Origin: Veillonellaceae bacterium UBA5809
Lineage (GTDB): Bacteria > Bacillota > Negativicutes > Veillonellales > Dialisteraceae
Reading direction: 5' to 3'
Assembly: GCA_002417965.1 (NCBI GenBank)
Contig: DIDD01000098.1
Coordinates: 1 to 11,461 of the forward strand
Length of the DNA stretch: 11,461 nucleotides
Under the pieces are notes generated by a model, which did no database searches, was not told the DNA's origin, and saw only the letters and a program-made list of their open reading frames with translations. This document shows, one piece after another, positions 1 to 5,837 of this stretch. Positions within the stretch are counted from its first letter, which is position 1. The number at the start of each line of letters is the position of its first letter. A program made the translations under genes and the position numbers.

Positions 1-363
1 AGGGTGATTGCCGGAGAATCCAATCTTTCGGCAGCTGTGGACGCCGGTATCAGTTCTGGACAGCTTTATCAATGGGTACAAAAATATAAGGCTTTCGGAT
101 ATAATGGACTTGTTAGTATGAAGAAAGGACGCAGACCAAAAGGTTTAGATATGAAGAAAAAGCTGAATATTAATAATCCCAAAAAGCTGGAAGAATCCGA
201 GTACGAGGAACTGATTCGCTTAAGAGCCGAGAATGCTTACATCAAGGCTGAGAACAATGTAATAAAAAAAGAGATCGCTTTGAGAGAAGAAAAGGAAGCT
301 GCGCATCTCAAGGCGGGAAAGCAGCAATCATCAAAGAACTCAAAGAAAAAGGACATCAACTGA
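1..363 (+). CDS. IS3-family transposase OrfA (5' partial)
   Basis: The reading frame is open from the first base, and the GTG at 4 is unlikely to be the true start, so the gene begins upstream of the window. OrfA is the DNA-binding, regulatory subunit of IS3-type transposases. The visible part holds the second half of a helix-turn-helix region (the GISSGQLYQWVQKYKAFG stretch). A basic linker (KKGRRPKG) follows, then a heptad-like coiled coil from about SEYEELIRLRAENAYIKAEN to AHLKA, the leucine zipper used for multimerisation with OrfAB. Past about position 321 the frame reads a low-complexity SSKNSKKK tail, as expected when the useful coding information has moved to the -1 frame. The stop is TGA at 361-363. 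Confidence 0.85.
   Translation, partial: RVIAGESNLSAAVDAGISSGQLYQWVQKYKAFGYNGLVSMKKGRRPKGLDMKKKLNINNPKKLEESEYEELIRLRAENAYIKAENNVIKKEIALREEKEAAHLKAGKQQSSKNSKKKDIN
315..321 (+). other. Candidate programmed -1 frameshift heptamer G GGA AAG
   Basis: In the orfA frame the codons GGA (316-318) and AAG (319-321) are preceded by G315, giving an X XXY YYZ slippery heptamer. A one-base backward slip makes the next codon GCA at 321. Translation then continues AAIIKELKEKG in the orfB frame, joining the OrfA coiled coil directly to family-like OrfB sequence. No clear stimulatory hairpin was seen downstream. Site identity is inferred. Confidence 0.55.
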
Positions 364-380
364 AATATCTCTTAAAAGTA

Positions 381-1181
381 ATGGAAATGGCAAGATCCAC
401 CTATTACTTCGAACTTAAAAAGATAGATGCAATAGAGGATCGAAATGCAGATCTTACAGAAAAAATCATAGAGATATTTACTGACAATAAGCAGCGTTAT
501 GGTGTCCGTCAAGTATACCAGGAACTGCGCAATCAAGGGCAAAAGGTAAATCATAAGCGCATCCAACGGATCATGCACGCAAAAGGACTGCATGGGAAAA
601 AACCGAAAGAAAAATATTATTCCTATAAAGGGAAAGTCGGACAAGTTGCTGAGAACATCATAAACAGAAATTTCAGTACAACCGCTCCATTGCAGAAATG
701 GACGACAGATGTATCGCAGTTTAATTTTCCCTGGGGAAAGTGCTATCTTTCACCAATCCTGGATATGAACAGTAATGAGATCATTTCTTATGATTTGGCA
801 TTAAGTCCTAATATGGAACAGATCAAACGGATGCTGAATCAAGCATTCAAAAAATTCCCGGATGTAAAAGGATTGATCTTTCATTCAGATCAAGGATGGC
901 AGTATCAGCATATGACATATCGCACTGTGTTATCTGAACAAGGCATAATACAGTCGATGTCGCGAAAAGGAAACTGCTATGATAACTGCATTATGGAAAC
1001 ATTTTTTGGCCGAATGAAAAATGAGATGTATTATGGGCATGAAAAAGATTTTTCGTCTTTTGAAGAATTTTCTGCAGCTATAGACGAGTATATTGATTAT
1101 TACAACAATCGCAGGATCCAGAGCGAAGCAAAATGGATGCCCCCTGTAAAGTTCAGGATGACATCCATCTGTTCGGCTTAA
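381..1181 (+). CDS. IS3-family transposase OrfB (DDE integrase domain)
   Basis: OrfB carries the catalytic core of the IS3 transposase, which excises and inserts the element as a circular intermediate. Counting from the ATG at 381 (266 residues), an HTH_21-type region (YGVRQVYQELR, about residues 40-70) precedes an rve-type integrase core. D110 lies in WTTDVSQF, D170 in FHSDQGWQY and E206 in METFFGRMKNE, giving the DD(35)E spacing typical of the family. The C-terminal YYNNRRIQ signature is present. The ATG at 381 has no Shine-Dalgarno sequence. The same frame is open upstream to 252 and encodes family-like sequence (AAIIKELKEKG, then YLLKV) before the ATG. The functional product is therefore most likely an OrfAB fusion made by frameshifting near 315-321. 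No internal stop or frameshift is seen. Confidence 0.92.
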   Translation: MEMARSTYYFELKKIDAIEDRNADLTEKIIEIFTDNKQRYGVRQVYQELRNQGQKVNHKRIQRIMHAKGLHGKKPKEKYYSYKGKVGQVAENIINRNFSTTAPLQKWTTDVSQFNFPWGKCYLSPILDMNSNEIISYDLALSPNMEQIKRMLNQAFKKFPDVKGLIFHSDQGWQYQHMTYRTVLSEQGIIQSMSRKGNCYDNCIMETFFGRMKNEMYYGHEKDFSSFEEFSAAIDEYIDYYNNRRIQSEAKWMPPVKFRMTSICSA

Positions 1182-1192
1182 GTCATAACATG

Positions 1193-1212
1193 TGTCCAGG
1201 ATTCTGGGTACA
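1193..1212 (+). repeat. Right terminal inverted repeat of the IS
   Basis: The sequence runs from TGTCCAGG to GGGTACA, 12 bases after the orfB stop. Its complement begins TGTACCC and ends CTGGACA, the form of IS150-group ends. The partner repeat lies outside the window, so the match could not be verified. Confidence 0.6.
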
Positions 1213-1267
1213 TATCATTCCCTATCTGTGTTTTTTATTGTCTGTTTTTAATATCGGTTTATATTGA

Positions 1268-2416
1268 TCAGGAAACCCGCTGCATGGAATGAAGTGTAAA
1301 AATCGTCATTTCCCGGCTGCAGCCCAAACGGAAGGGGAACCAATGACCGGTACCCCGGCTCACATATCCATAAATCCCATTTCCTCCATAAAGCCCCCGC
1401 ATATATTCATAAATAGGAAACAGGGCCCGTCCGTTGATTCCGGTCTGTCCTCCGTGTGTATGGCCTGTCAGTGTCAGGAAAGCCTGCCTTTCCATGCCCT
1501 CCGTAATAAAATCAGAATGATGGGCCATAAAGACAACCGCTGACCCCGAAGGAATTCCGGAAAAAGCCTGATCTGCCATTTTTTCTTCTTCATCATGGAT
1601 CTGGTTCTTGGGTCCCCAAGGATAGTCAGCTCCCGCTATATATAGTTTTTCTCCGCTGCGGGAAATACTCTTATGGCTGTTCACAAGCATATGAACCGGT
1701 GTTTTTTCCAATTCGCTTCCAATATACGCTTTGTTCCGGTAATATTCATGATTCCCCCATACATAATAAATCCCATACGGGAAAAGGCCGCTTCTTGCAG
1801 TCAGCACACGGGCCGTATCGGGCATCATTCTGATATCATCAATGAGATCGCCCCCAATGGCCACCATGTCAGCCTTGTCGGCATAGGCCTGGTACAGGTC
1901 GGCGTCCAGGTCCGCATAATGATAATAGGGCCCGATATGGGTATCTGTAAGAAGAGCGATCCGGAAGCCGTCAAATGCAGGAGGAAGATTTTCAACAGAT
2001 AATTCCACCTGTTCTATAGACTCCGTACGGTCCCCATGCACCGTCCCGTAAATACCGGTGAAAAAAGCCGCTGCGCCGCAAAAGATCACCGCACCGCAGA
2101 TCCAAATATGCCCTTTCCCCGCAAGAGAAATAAGCCACATCAGAATCAGCGGTACAGGAAGAATCAGTGTTAGAATCATCCATGCACAAGCCAGATACAC
2201 CATAAACAGCAGCCATTCTCCATAATTGACATAAGCCAGGGCATACCATCCGTACAACGCCGCTGAAAGAGCACTGATGCCCCCCCATACAGCACCAGCT
2301 GCCCAAAATTTCCGGCATCTGAAAATCCGTCCTGCCAGACATCCGTTTAAAAATCCCGCCAGGGCCATGACAATAATACCTATTACGGGAAAAGGCACTA
2401 AAGGCTGATTTGGCAT
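1268..2416 (-). CDS. Membrane-anchored calcineurin-like metallophosphoesterase (YkuE type)
   Basis: A 382-residue protein with a membrane N-terminal half and a metallophosphoesterase C-terminal half. About four hydrophobic segments are visible (roughly residues 6-29, 38-63, 69-99 and 104-124). The catalytic domain shows the metal ligands in order: D158 and H160 in LLTDTHIG, D190 in GGDLIDD, N222 and H223 in WGNHEYY, H299 or H300 in MAHHSDF, and the pair H319/H321 in GHTHGGQ. Such proteins hydrolyse phosphoesters at a two-metal centre. The substrate is unknown; some relatives act on lipid or cell-envelope phosphoesters. The start is the ATG at 2416, because an excellent AGGAGGTG lies just upstream. 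The frame stays open into mutY, but that extension only reads mutY out of frame. The gene is third in the mutT-mutY operon and starts 10 bases after the mutY stop. Confidence 0.9.
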   Translation of the reverse strand: MPNQPLVPFPVIGIIVMALAGFLNGCLAGRIFRCRKFWAAGAVWGGISALSAALYGWYALAYVNYGEWLLFMVYLACAWMILTLILPVPLILMWLISLAGKGHIWICGAVIFCGAAAFFTGIYGTVHGDRTESIEQVELSVENLPPAFDGFRIALLTDTHIGPYYHYADLDADLYQAYADKADMVAIGGDLIDDIRMMPDTARVLTARSGLFPYGIYYVWGNHEYYRNKAYIGSELEKTPVHMLVNSHKSISRSGEKLYIAGADYPWGPKNQIHDEEEKMADQAFSGIPSGSAVVFMAHHSDFITEGMERQAFLTLTGHTHGGQTGINGRALFPIYEYMRGLYGGNGIYGYVSRGTGHWFPFRLGCSREMTIFTLHSMQRVS

Positions 2417-2420
2417 AAAA

Positions 2421-2428
2421 CACCTCCT
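2421..2428 (-). promoter_or_regulatory. Ribosome binding site fixing the metallophosphoesterase start
   Basis: On the minus strand AGGAGGTG sits four bases before the ATG at 2416 and overlaps the mutY stop codon (TAG at 2429-2427). This decides against the in-frame start at 2548 and suggests translational coupling to mutY. Confidence 0.85.
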
Positions 2429-3479
2429 AAAATAATGCCGACTTGATGAATGCCGCCAGACGGGCATGAGGGCCGGCCAAAGGTATTTTTTCCCATTTTT
2501 CAGGAGACTGCCAGCACCAGTCGGATCCTTCGGGAACCGACTCCCCACGGCTGACCATATAGGCTGTCATATCCCAGATACGGTGTGTGAAAATATGTTT
2601 GTGCCTCCACACACTTTGACCGGCATCACCTCCTGTAAGATACTCCAGGGCAGGGATGCTTTCTTTCTTTTTTTCTGTCAGAACCATGGGAAATTCCCAC
2701 ATGGATGCCAACATTCCTTTTTCAGGGCGCAGATGCATAAGAAAAGAATTTCCTTTTCTTATAATCCCGCACGCCGCATAGAACAACGGTGGTTTTTTCT
2801 TTTGTGATCTGACGGGAAGTATCTCTGTCCGCCCCTGTGCCAGAGCTTGGCAGAAGAACCGTATGGGGCAAAGGCTGCAGCGGGGGCAGCGGGGAATGCA
2901 GATATCCGCTCCCAGGTCCATCAGCGCCTCATTAAAGTCTCCCGGCCTGTCAGAAGGGATGGTAGCCTCGGCCAGATTTCGAATTTTTTTCTTTCCCTCC
3001 GCCTGCAGGATATCCTCATCCACCGCATAGAGCCGGGCATATACACGAAGCACATTGCCGTCGACGGCCGGCTGTTTTTCTCCATAAGCAATGGACAGGA
3101 TGGCTCCTGATGTATATTCACCTATTCCCGGCAGTTTTTGAAGAGAAATTTTATCATGGGGTATTTCTCCTCCATAATTCTCCATAATTTCCCGGGCGGC
3201 CTGATGAATATGGCGGGCCCGGCTGTAATAACCGAGTCCCTGCCATGAATGGAGCACTTCACTTTCTTCAGCTTCTGCCAAATCTGCGACATGAGGATAC
3301 TTCTCCATCCATGAAATATAATACGGCCTTACTGTTTCCGTACGTGTCTGCTGGAGCATGGTTTCTGAAATCCATACCCGGTAAGGATCCCGGGGATTGT
3401 CTTCACGCCAGGGAAACTCTCTTTTGGAATGGTCAAACCAGCGAAGAAGTTCTTCCGTCCATATCTGTCCTGCCTTCAT
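2427..3479 (-). CDS. mutY: A/G-specific adenine DNA glycosylase MutY
   Basis: MutY removes adenine mispaired with 8-oxoguanine (or guanine), the late step of the GO system that prevents G:C to T:A transversions. The 350 residues match the family's usual length. The catalytic glutamate is E39 in ISETMLQQT. The helix-hairpin-helix is LPGIGEYTSGAI (116-127), followed by the catalytic aspartate D140 in VDGNVLRV. The [4Fe-4S] cluster ligands C194, C201, C204 and C210 have the exact C-x6-C-x2-C-x5-C spacing. From about residue 230 a Nudix-like 8-oxoG recognition domain follows, with an HIFTHR stretch (295-300) in the place of the FSH loop of E. coli MutY. All key residues are intact. Its ATG overlaps the stop of the upstream Nudix gene by ATGA, so the two are translationally coupled. 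Confidence 0.97.
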   Translation of the reverse strand: MKAGQIWTEELLRWFDHSKREFPWREDNPRDPYRVWISETMLQQTRTETVRPYYISWMEKYPHVADLAEAEESEVLHSWQGLGYYSRARHIHQAAREIMENYGGEIPHDKISLQKLPGIGEYTSGAILSIAYGEKQPAVDGNVLRVYARLYAVDEDILQAEGKKKIRNLAEATIPSDRPGDFNEALMDLGADICIPRCPRCSLCPIRFFCQALAQGRTEILPVRSQKKKPPLFYAACGIIRKGNSFLMHLRPEKGMLASMWEFPMVLTEKKKESIPALEYLTGGDAGQSVWRHKHIFTHRIWDMTAYMVSRGESVPEGSDWCWQSPEKWEKIPLAGPHARLAAFIKSALF

Positions 3480-3946
3480 TTATCTTCCTCCAGCGTGAGC
3501 CCTGTAACGGTGTCTCCGTCACTTCCAAAAGTAATTCTCCCATGGACAAAAGCACCTGCAAGAACAGCTGGAAGCCATACTTTATCTGCCTTCCACATTT
3601 TTGCGTAAGGAAGTGCATCCACGGCAAACCACCGGGGACTCATTTCTTCAGAAGATGTTTCATTCCCCTTCCATACATGCAGAAAATAAACGAATCCCCA
3701 GTGATTCCATGAAGGTTCATCAGGCTTTTCAAAGAACAGACGGGCTTTGTATATCAGATCACAGGGTCTGCCCTCCAGCCCGGATTCCTCATACAGCTCT
3801 CGCACAGCACATTCCTCCATGCTTTCCTGTCCCTCTATTTTACCGCCGAATCCATTCCATTTTCCTTTTCCCATTCCTCTTTTTTTCATACCCAGCAAAA
3901 TTTTCCCATCTGAACGGATAGGATAAACCAGTGATGTATCACGCAT
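3476..3946 (-). CDS. mutT: MTH1/MutT-type Nudix hydrolase, probable 8-oxo-dGTP diphosphatase
   Basis: This Nudix hydrolase probably converts 8-oxo-dGTP to its monophosphate and so cleans the nucleotide pool. It has a complete Nudix box G-x5-E-x7-REL-x-EE-x-G-L at residues 35-57. As recalled, the sequence resembles human MTH1 (also 156 residues) more than classic E. coli MutT. It shares the LLGMKKRG segment, WNGFGGK with N31 at the position of the MTH1 base-binding Asn33, and MWKADKVW, which matches MTH1 MWPDD with W118 and D121 conserved. One of the two MTH1 base-contacting aspartates (Asp119) is replaced here by A120, so specificity may differ. A GGGAG lies 11 bases upstream of the ATG. The gene overlaps mutY by four bases, and this pairing strongly supports a GO-system role. 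A broader oxidised-purine triphosphatase remains possible. Confidence 0.9.
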   Translation of the reverse strand: MRDTSLVYPIRSDGKILLGMKKRGMGKGKWNGFGGKIEGQESMEECAVRELYEESGLEGRPCDLIYKARLFFEKPDEPSWNHWGFVYFLHVWKGNETSSEEMSPRWFAVDALPYAKMWKADKVWLPAVLAGAFVHGRITFGSDGDTVTGLTLEEDK

Positions 3947-4040
3947 AATCGCTTGTGCTCCCTGTCTGAATCAGTAACCGCCTCTCAGAATATCTTTTCC
4001 CCGCATCTGTTCGCCCTCATCTCCTGCTGTCCCGGGATTC

Positions 4041-4069
4041 CTTATAACCAAAAACCGCTCTCCCGTAAA
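4041..4069 (-). promoter_or_regulatory. Candidate promoter for the mutT-mutY operon, inside the ompH terminator
   Basis: On the minus strand TTTACG (4069-4064) and TATAAG (4046-4041) are separated by 17 bases. The -35 falls in the loop of the hairpin at 4050-4083 and the spacer covers one stem arm. No better candidate was seen between the hairpin and mutT. The expected leader is about 85-90 bases. Confidence 0.45.
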
Positions 4070-4083
4070 GAAGAGCGGTTTTT
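4050..4083. terminator. Intrinsic terminator after the OmpH-like gene, possibly bidirectional
   Basis: The 12-base arms at 4050-4061 (AAAAACCGCTCT) and 4072-4083 (AGAGCGGTTTTT) pair perfectly around a 10-base loop. T-runs within the arms make the structure usable in both orientations. It lies 10 bases past the OmpH stop and so serves the minus-strand gene. Confidence 0.85.
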
Positions 4084-4093
4084 GAAATGGACC

Positions 4094-4513
4094 TTATTTC
4101 TTCAGATTCGTTTCCACATCATTTGTGACATCGACTCCGCCGGAGATCACAGCCCCCTGGTCCAGAATCACATCGAGGCTCTTAGCCTTGCGGACATTTT
4201 CAATGGCTCCCATGACATCTTTAATAATCGGCTGCATGGTAGTACGTTCTTTATCTGACAGCTGTTTCTGAAAATCCTGCGCCAGCTGCTGTTTGTCCTG
4301 ATCACTCTTGCCCTGTGACTGTTTGTTAAAGTCATCCTGTGCTTTCTGCACAGCAGCCTTCATATCCAGCTGGGCTTTTTCCATTTTGGGATGAGACTGC
4401 ATTACTTCATTCATATTTACATAACCAATGCCTGCTGCAGAAACTCCGAATACCGATCCAAAAGCCAACATGCCGGCTGCGGCTGCTGCAACTGCTGCGT
4501 GTTTCATTTTCAT
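4094..4513 (-). CDS. OmpH/Skp-family periplasmic chaperone-like protein
   Basis: A 139-residue secreted protein of the OmpH/Skp family. These are periplasmic holdase chaperones that escort outer-membrane proteins, so the gene indicates a diderm envelope. A signal peptide is clear: basic MKMKH, an Ala-rich core, and a cleavage site after VSA or VSAA (about residue 26-27). The mature protein starts IGYVNMNEVMQSHPKM, the usual OmpH N-terminal strand. A long charged, Gln/Lys/Asp-rich helix follows (about residues 44-110) that would form the tentacle coiled coil, and the end SLDVILDQGAVISGGVDVT matches the family's C-terminal strand. It is slightly shorter than E. coli Skp. The start is the ATG at 4513, because AGGAGGA lies seven bases upstream; an in-frame ATG at 4546 would put that site inside the gene. 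It appears to be monocistronic. Confidence 0.93.
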   Translation of the reverse strand: MKMKHAAVAAAAAGMLAFGSVFGVSAAGIGYVNMNEVMQSHPKMEKAQLDMKAAVQKAQDDFNKQSQGKSDQDKQQLAQDFQKQLSDKERTTMQPIIKDVMGAIENVRKAKSLDVILDQGAVISGGVDVTNDVETNLKK

Positions 4514-4520
4514 ATACAAT

Positions 4521-4527
4521 TCCTCCT
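4521..4527 (-). promoter_or_regulatory. Ribosome binding site fixing the OmpH-like start
   Basis: AGGAGGA on the minus strand, seven bases before the ATG at 4513. It rules against the upstream in-frame ATG at 4546, after which the signal peptide would lie too far from the N-terminus. Confidence 0.85.
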
Positions 4528-4571
4528 CATGCTTTTCATGATCCATTGCATATACATTTTATGCTATCTTA

Positions 4572-4600
4572 ATTCTAATCTTCCAATTCTGTCCTGTCAA
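4572..4600 (-). promoter_or_regulatory. Strong sigma-A-type promoter for the OmpH-like gene
   Basis: On the minus strand a perfect TTGACA (4600-4595) is followed after exactly 17 bases by TAGAAT (4577-4572), one base from consensus. Transcription should begin near 4565, leaving about 50 bases of leader before the ATG at 4513. This is the best promoter in the window and fits a constitutively abundant periplasmic protein. Confidence 0.85.
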
Positions 4601-4684
4601 TCCTCCGACACCCCGGAAACTTTGAATTTCAAAATTATTTACCCTCAAGGCGGGATAAATTCGCTCTTTTGTGCCTGAATATTT

Positions 4685-5095
4685 TTATTTAGGCTGAACC
4701 GGTTCCTCCTCAGGGAGTTCTGGTTTTCCATGACTGCAGGAAGAAGGGTCTTCGTCATGGCAGCGGCATTTTTTCTTTCGGATGCTTGAAATCACTTCAG
4801 GAATTAAATTCAGCAGTTTATCGGCTGTTCCTGCAGGTCCTGCGTGACGGATGGAAAATAGTTCCACTCTTTCTCCTTTGAGGATTAATACAGCTGTCGG
4901 CGTTACCCGGGCTCCGCCGGCCCCTCCATTGGTCTTGCCGTCACTTCCCGCCGATCCGCTGCCGAATCCGAAACTGATATCCACAAAAGGAACAACCGTC
5001 GCATCTCCAATATAAATAGGTTCCCCCACAACAGATTCTGTGGTGATCATTTTCTTAAAATCCTCCAGGATTCCGTTTTTCTCTGTTTCATTCAT
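4685..5095 (-). CDS. ytfJ: YtfJ/GerW-like spore-family protein
   Basis: A 136-residue member of the YtfJ (GerW) family, whose Bacillus subtilis member is needed for normal spore germination. The family core is visible: SVVGEPIYIGDATVVPFVDISFGFG (about residues 21-45), a Gly/Ser-rich segment with NGGAGGARVTPTAVLIL (57-72), and the GERVELFSI strand (74-82). After a short basic stretch the C-terminus is unusual: C110, C112, H113, C120 and H122 lie within 13 residues and could bind a metal, then an acidic/proline tail follows. The start at 5095 was chosen because AAGGGGG lies eight bases upstream; the in-frame ATG at 5116 lacks a ribosome site. The gene begins one base after the DUF2953 stop, so the pair is probably coupled. 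Its role in an organism not expected to sporulate is unknown. Confidence 0.88.
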   Translation of the reverse strand: MNETEKNGILEDFKKMITTESVVGEPIYIGDATVVPFVDISFGFGSGSAGSDGKTNGGAGGARVTPTAVLILKGERVELFSIRHAGPAGTADKLLNLIPEVISSIRKKKCRCHDEDPSSCSHGKPELPEEEPVQPK

Positions 5096-5096
5096 C

Positions 5097-5837
5097 TCAT
5101 TTTCCCCCTTCACCATGTTTTTTATATGTCCAGAGTTCTCTCACCGGCGGAGACAGTGCTACATGCGCTGCAACAATAGCTGCATACAGCGGAATAATAC
5201 GTCCCCGGACAGTAAGTTCTGCCCGGAAACAGCTTTCAAAATAATTCCACCGCAGGTTTTGCAGAGGCGGGAAGGCGGTTTCTGCCCATCCCTGAAGAAT
5301 GCCCGTATACATGGGATCCCCCAGCCCTGCCTCACCGGAAACTTCAGCCTCTCTTGGTCTGGTATGATGCCATAATTTCCCGGCTCCCCGCCATAAACGA
5401 CGGGCGGCCCCATTATCTACAGCCTTCCTTGCCACATCACTCCAGGATGGTTCATCCGCCGGTCTCCCGGGCCCGCTGTCTGAATCTGCTTTTGTATTTT
5501 CCCGTATTTCCGTAAAAGATGACTTCCCCGGTGACTCATGGGGCTCCAGCGTATCTATATCACAAAAACCAAAATCCTCCGGCTGTCCGGATCTCATACA
5601 GGCAGATCCGTTTTCATCGGGCATGCTGTCTTTTTTATCTTCTCCGCAGCCTTCCTGTCCGGAAGAAAAAGAATATACCCATTTTTTCTTCCATAAACCT
5701 GCCAACAGTCTGATTTCTGCCGATACTCCCCTGCTGCCGAGTGACAGCACATAACGCACCGGTATGGCTGCCGCCGCCACAATCAGCCCGGCGAAGAAAG
5801 CTAAAACCCATAACAGAATATCCATGACATTCACCAT
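5097..5837 (-). CDS. DUF2953 (YtfI-like) membrane-associated protein
   Basis: A 246-residue protein with an N-terminal membrane helix (about residues 5-25) and a second hydrophobic stretch near 213-229. The family signature GLGDPMYTGILQG is at 171-183, followed by the strand-rich RWNYFESCFRAELTVRGRI segment. This is the pattern of DUF2953, the family of Bacillus YtfI, which lies next to ytfJ there as well. The middle (about 60-165) is a long, charged, low-complexity linker that looks poorly conserved. The ATG at 5837 shares its A with the TGA of the regulator upstream (TGATG). A GGAG lies four bases before it, and an alternative ATG four codons on cannot be excluded. The biochemical function of the family is unknown. 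Location with ytfJ suggests a joint envelope role. Confidence 0.8.
   Translation of the reverse strand: MVNVMDILLWVLAFFAGLIVAAAAIPVRYVLSLGSRGVSAEIRLLAGLWKKKWVYSFSSGQEGCGEDKKDSMPDENGSACMRSGQPEDFGFCDIDTLEPHESPGKSSFTEIRENTKADSDSGPGRPADEPSWSDVARKAVDNGAARRLWRGAGKLWHHTRPREAEVSGEAGLGDPMYTGILQGWAETAFPPLQNLRWNYFESCFRAELTVRGRIIPLYAAIVAAHVALSPPVRELWTYKKHGEGGK
5104..5110 (-). promoter_or_regulatory. Ribosome binding site fixing the ytfJ start
   Basis: AAGGGGG on the minus strand lies inside the end of the DUF2953 gene, eight bases before the ATG at 5095. Confidence 0.65.

Larger units (their letters stand above)
1..1212 (+). mobile_element. IS3-family (IS150-like) insertion sequence, left end outside the window
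   Basis: Two consecutive frames encode an IS3-type OrfA (helix-turn-helix plus leucine zipper) and OrfB (DDE integrase), with OrfB in the -1 frame relative to OrfA. The right end is placed at a terminal-repeat-like sequence at 1193-1212, starting TGTCCAGG and ending GGGTACA, 12 bases after the orfB stop. This matches the TGT...ACA ends usual in the IS150 subgroup. The left end, the start of orfA and the target duplication lie outside the window, so intactness cannot be judged. The element is richer in A+T than the flanking host genes, consistent with recent arrival. The exact right boundary is inferred from motif form only. Confidence 0.85.

Noticed and set aside
264..270. A AAA AAA as the main frameshift site
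   Set aside because: It is in the right phase, but slipping there would remove most of the zipper and insert unfamiliar Arg-rich sequence. The site at 315-321 gives a better fusion.
1213..1267. A terminator for the metallophosphoesterase operon
   Set aside because: Only weak A+T-rich symmetry is present and no stable stem with a T-run on the minus strand.
1992..2423. Second minus-strand frame within the metallophosphoesterase
   Set aside because: A shadow frame inside a gene with full motifs. It has many Cys and Gly and no recognisable domain.
2417..2548. N-terminal extension of the metallophosphoesterase to an ATG at 2548
   Set aside because: It overlaps the 3' end of mutY in another frame, and a near-perfect ribosome site stands before the ATG at 2416.
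3245..3712. Plus-strand open frame of about 155 codons across mutT and mutY
   Set aside because: It is antisense to two clear genes, has no ribosome site, and its translation resembles no protein family.
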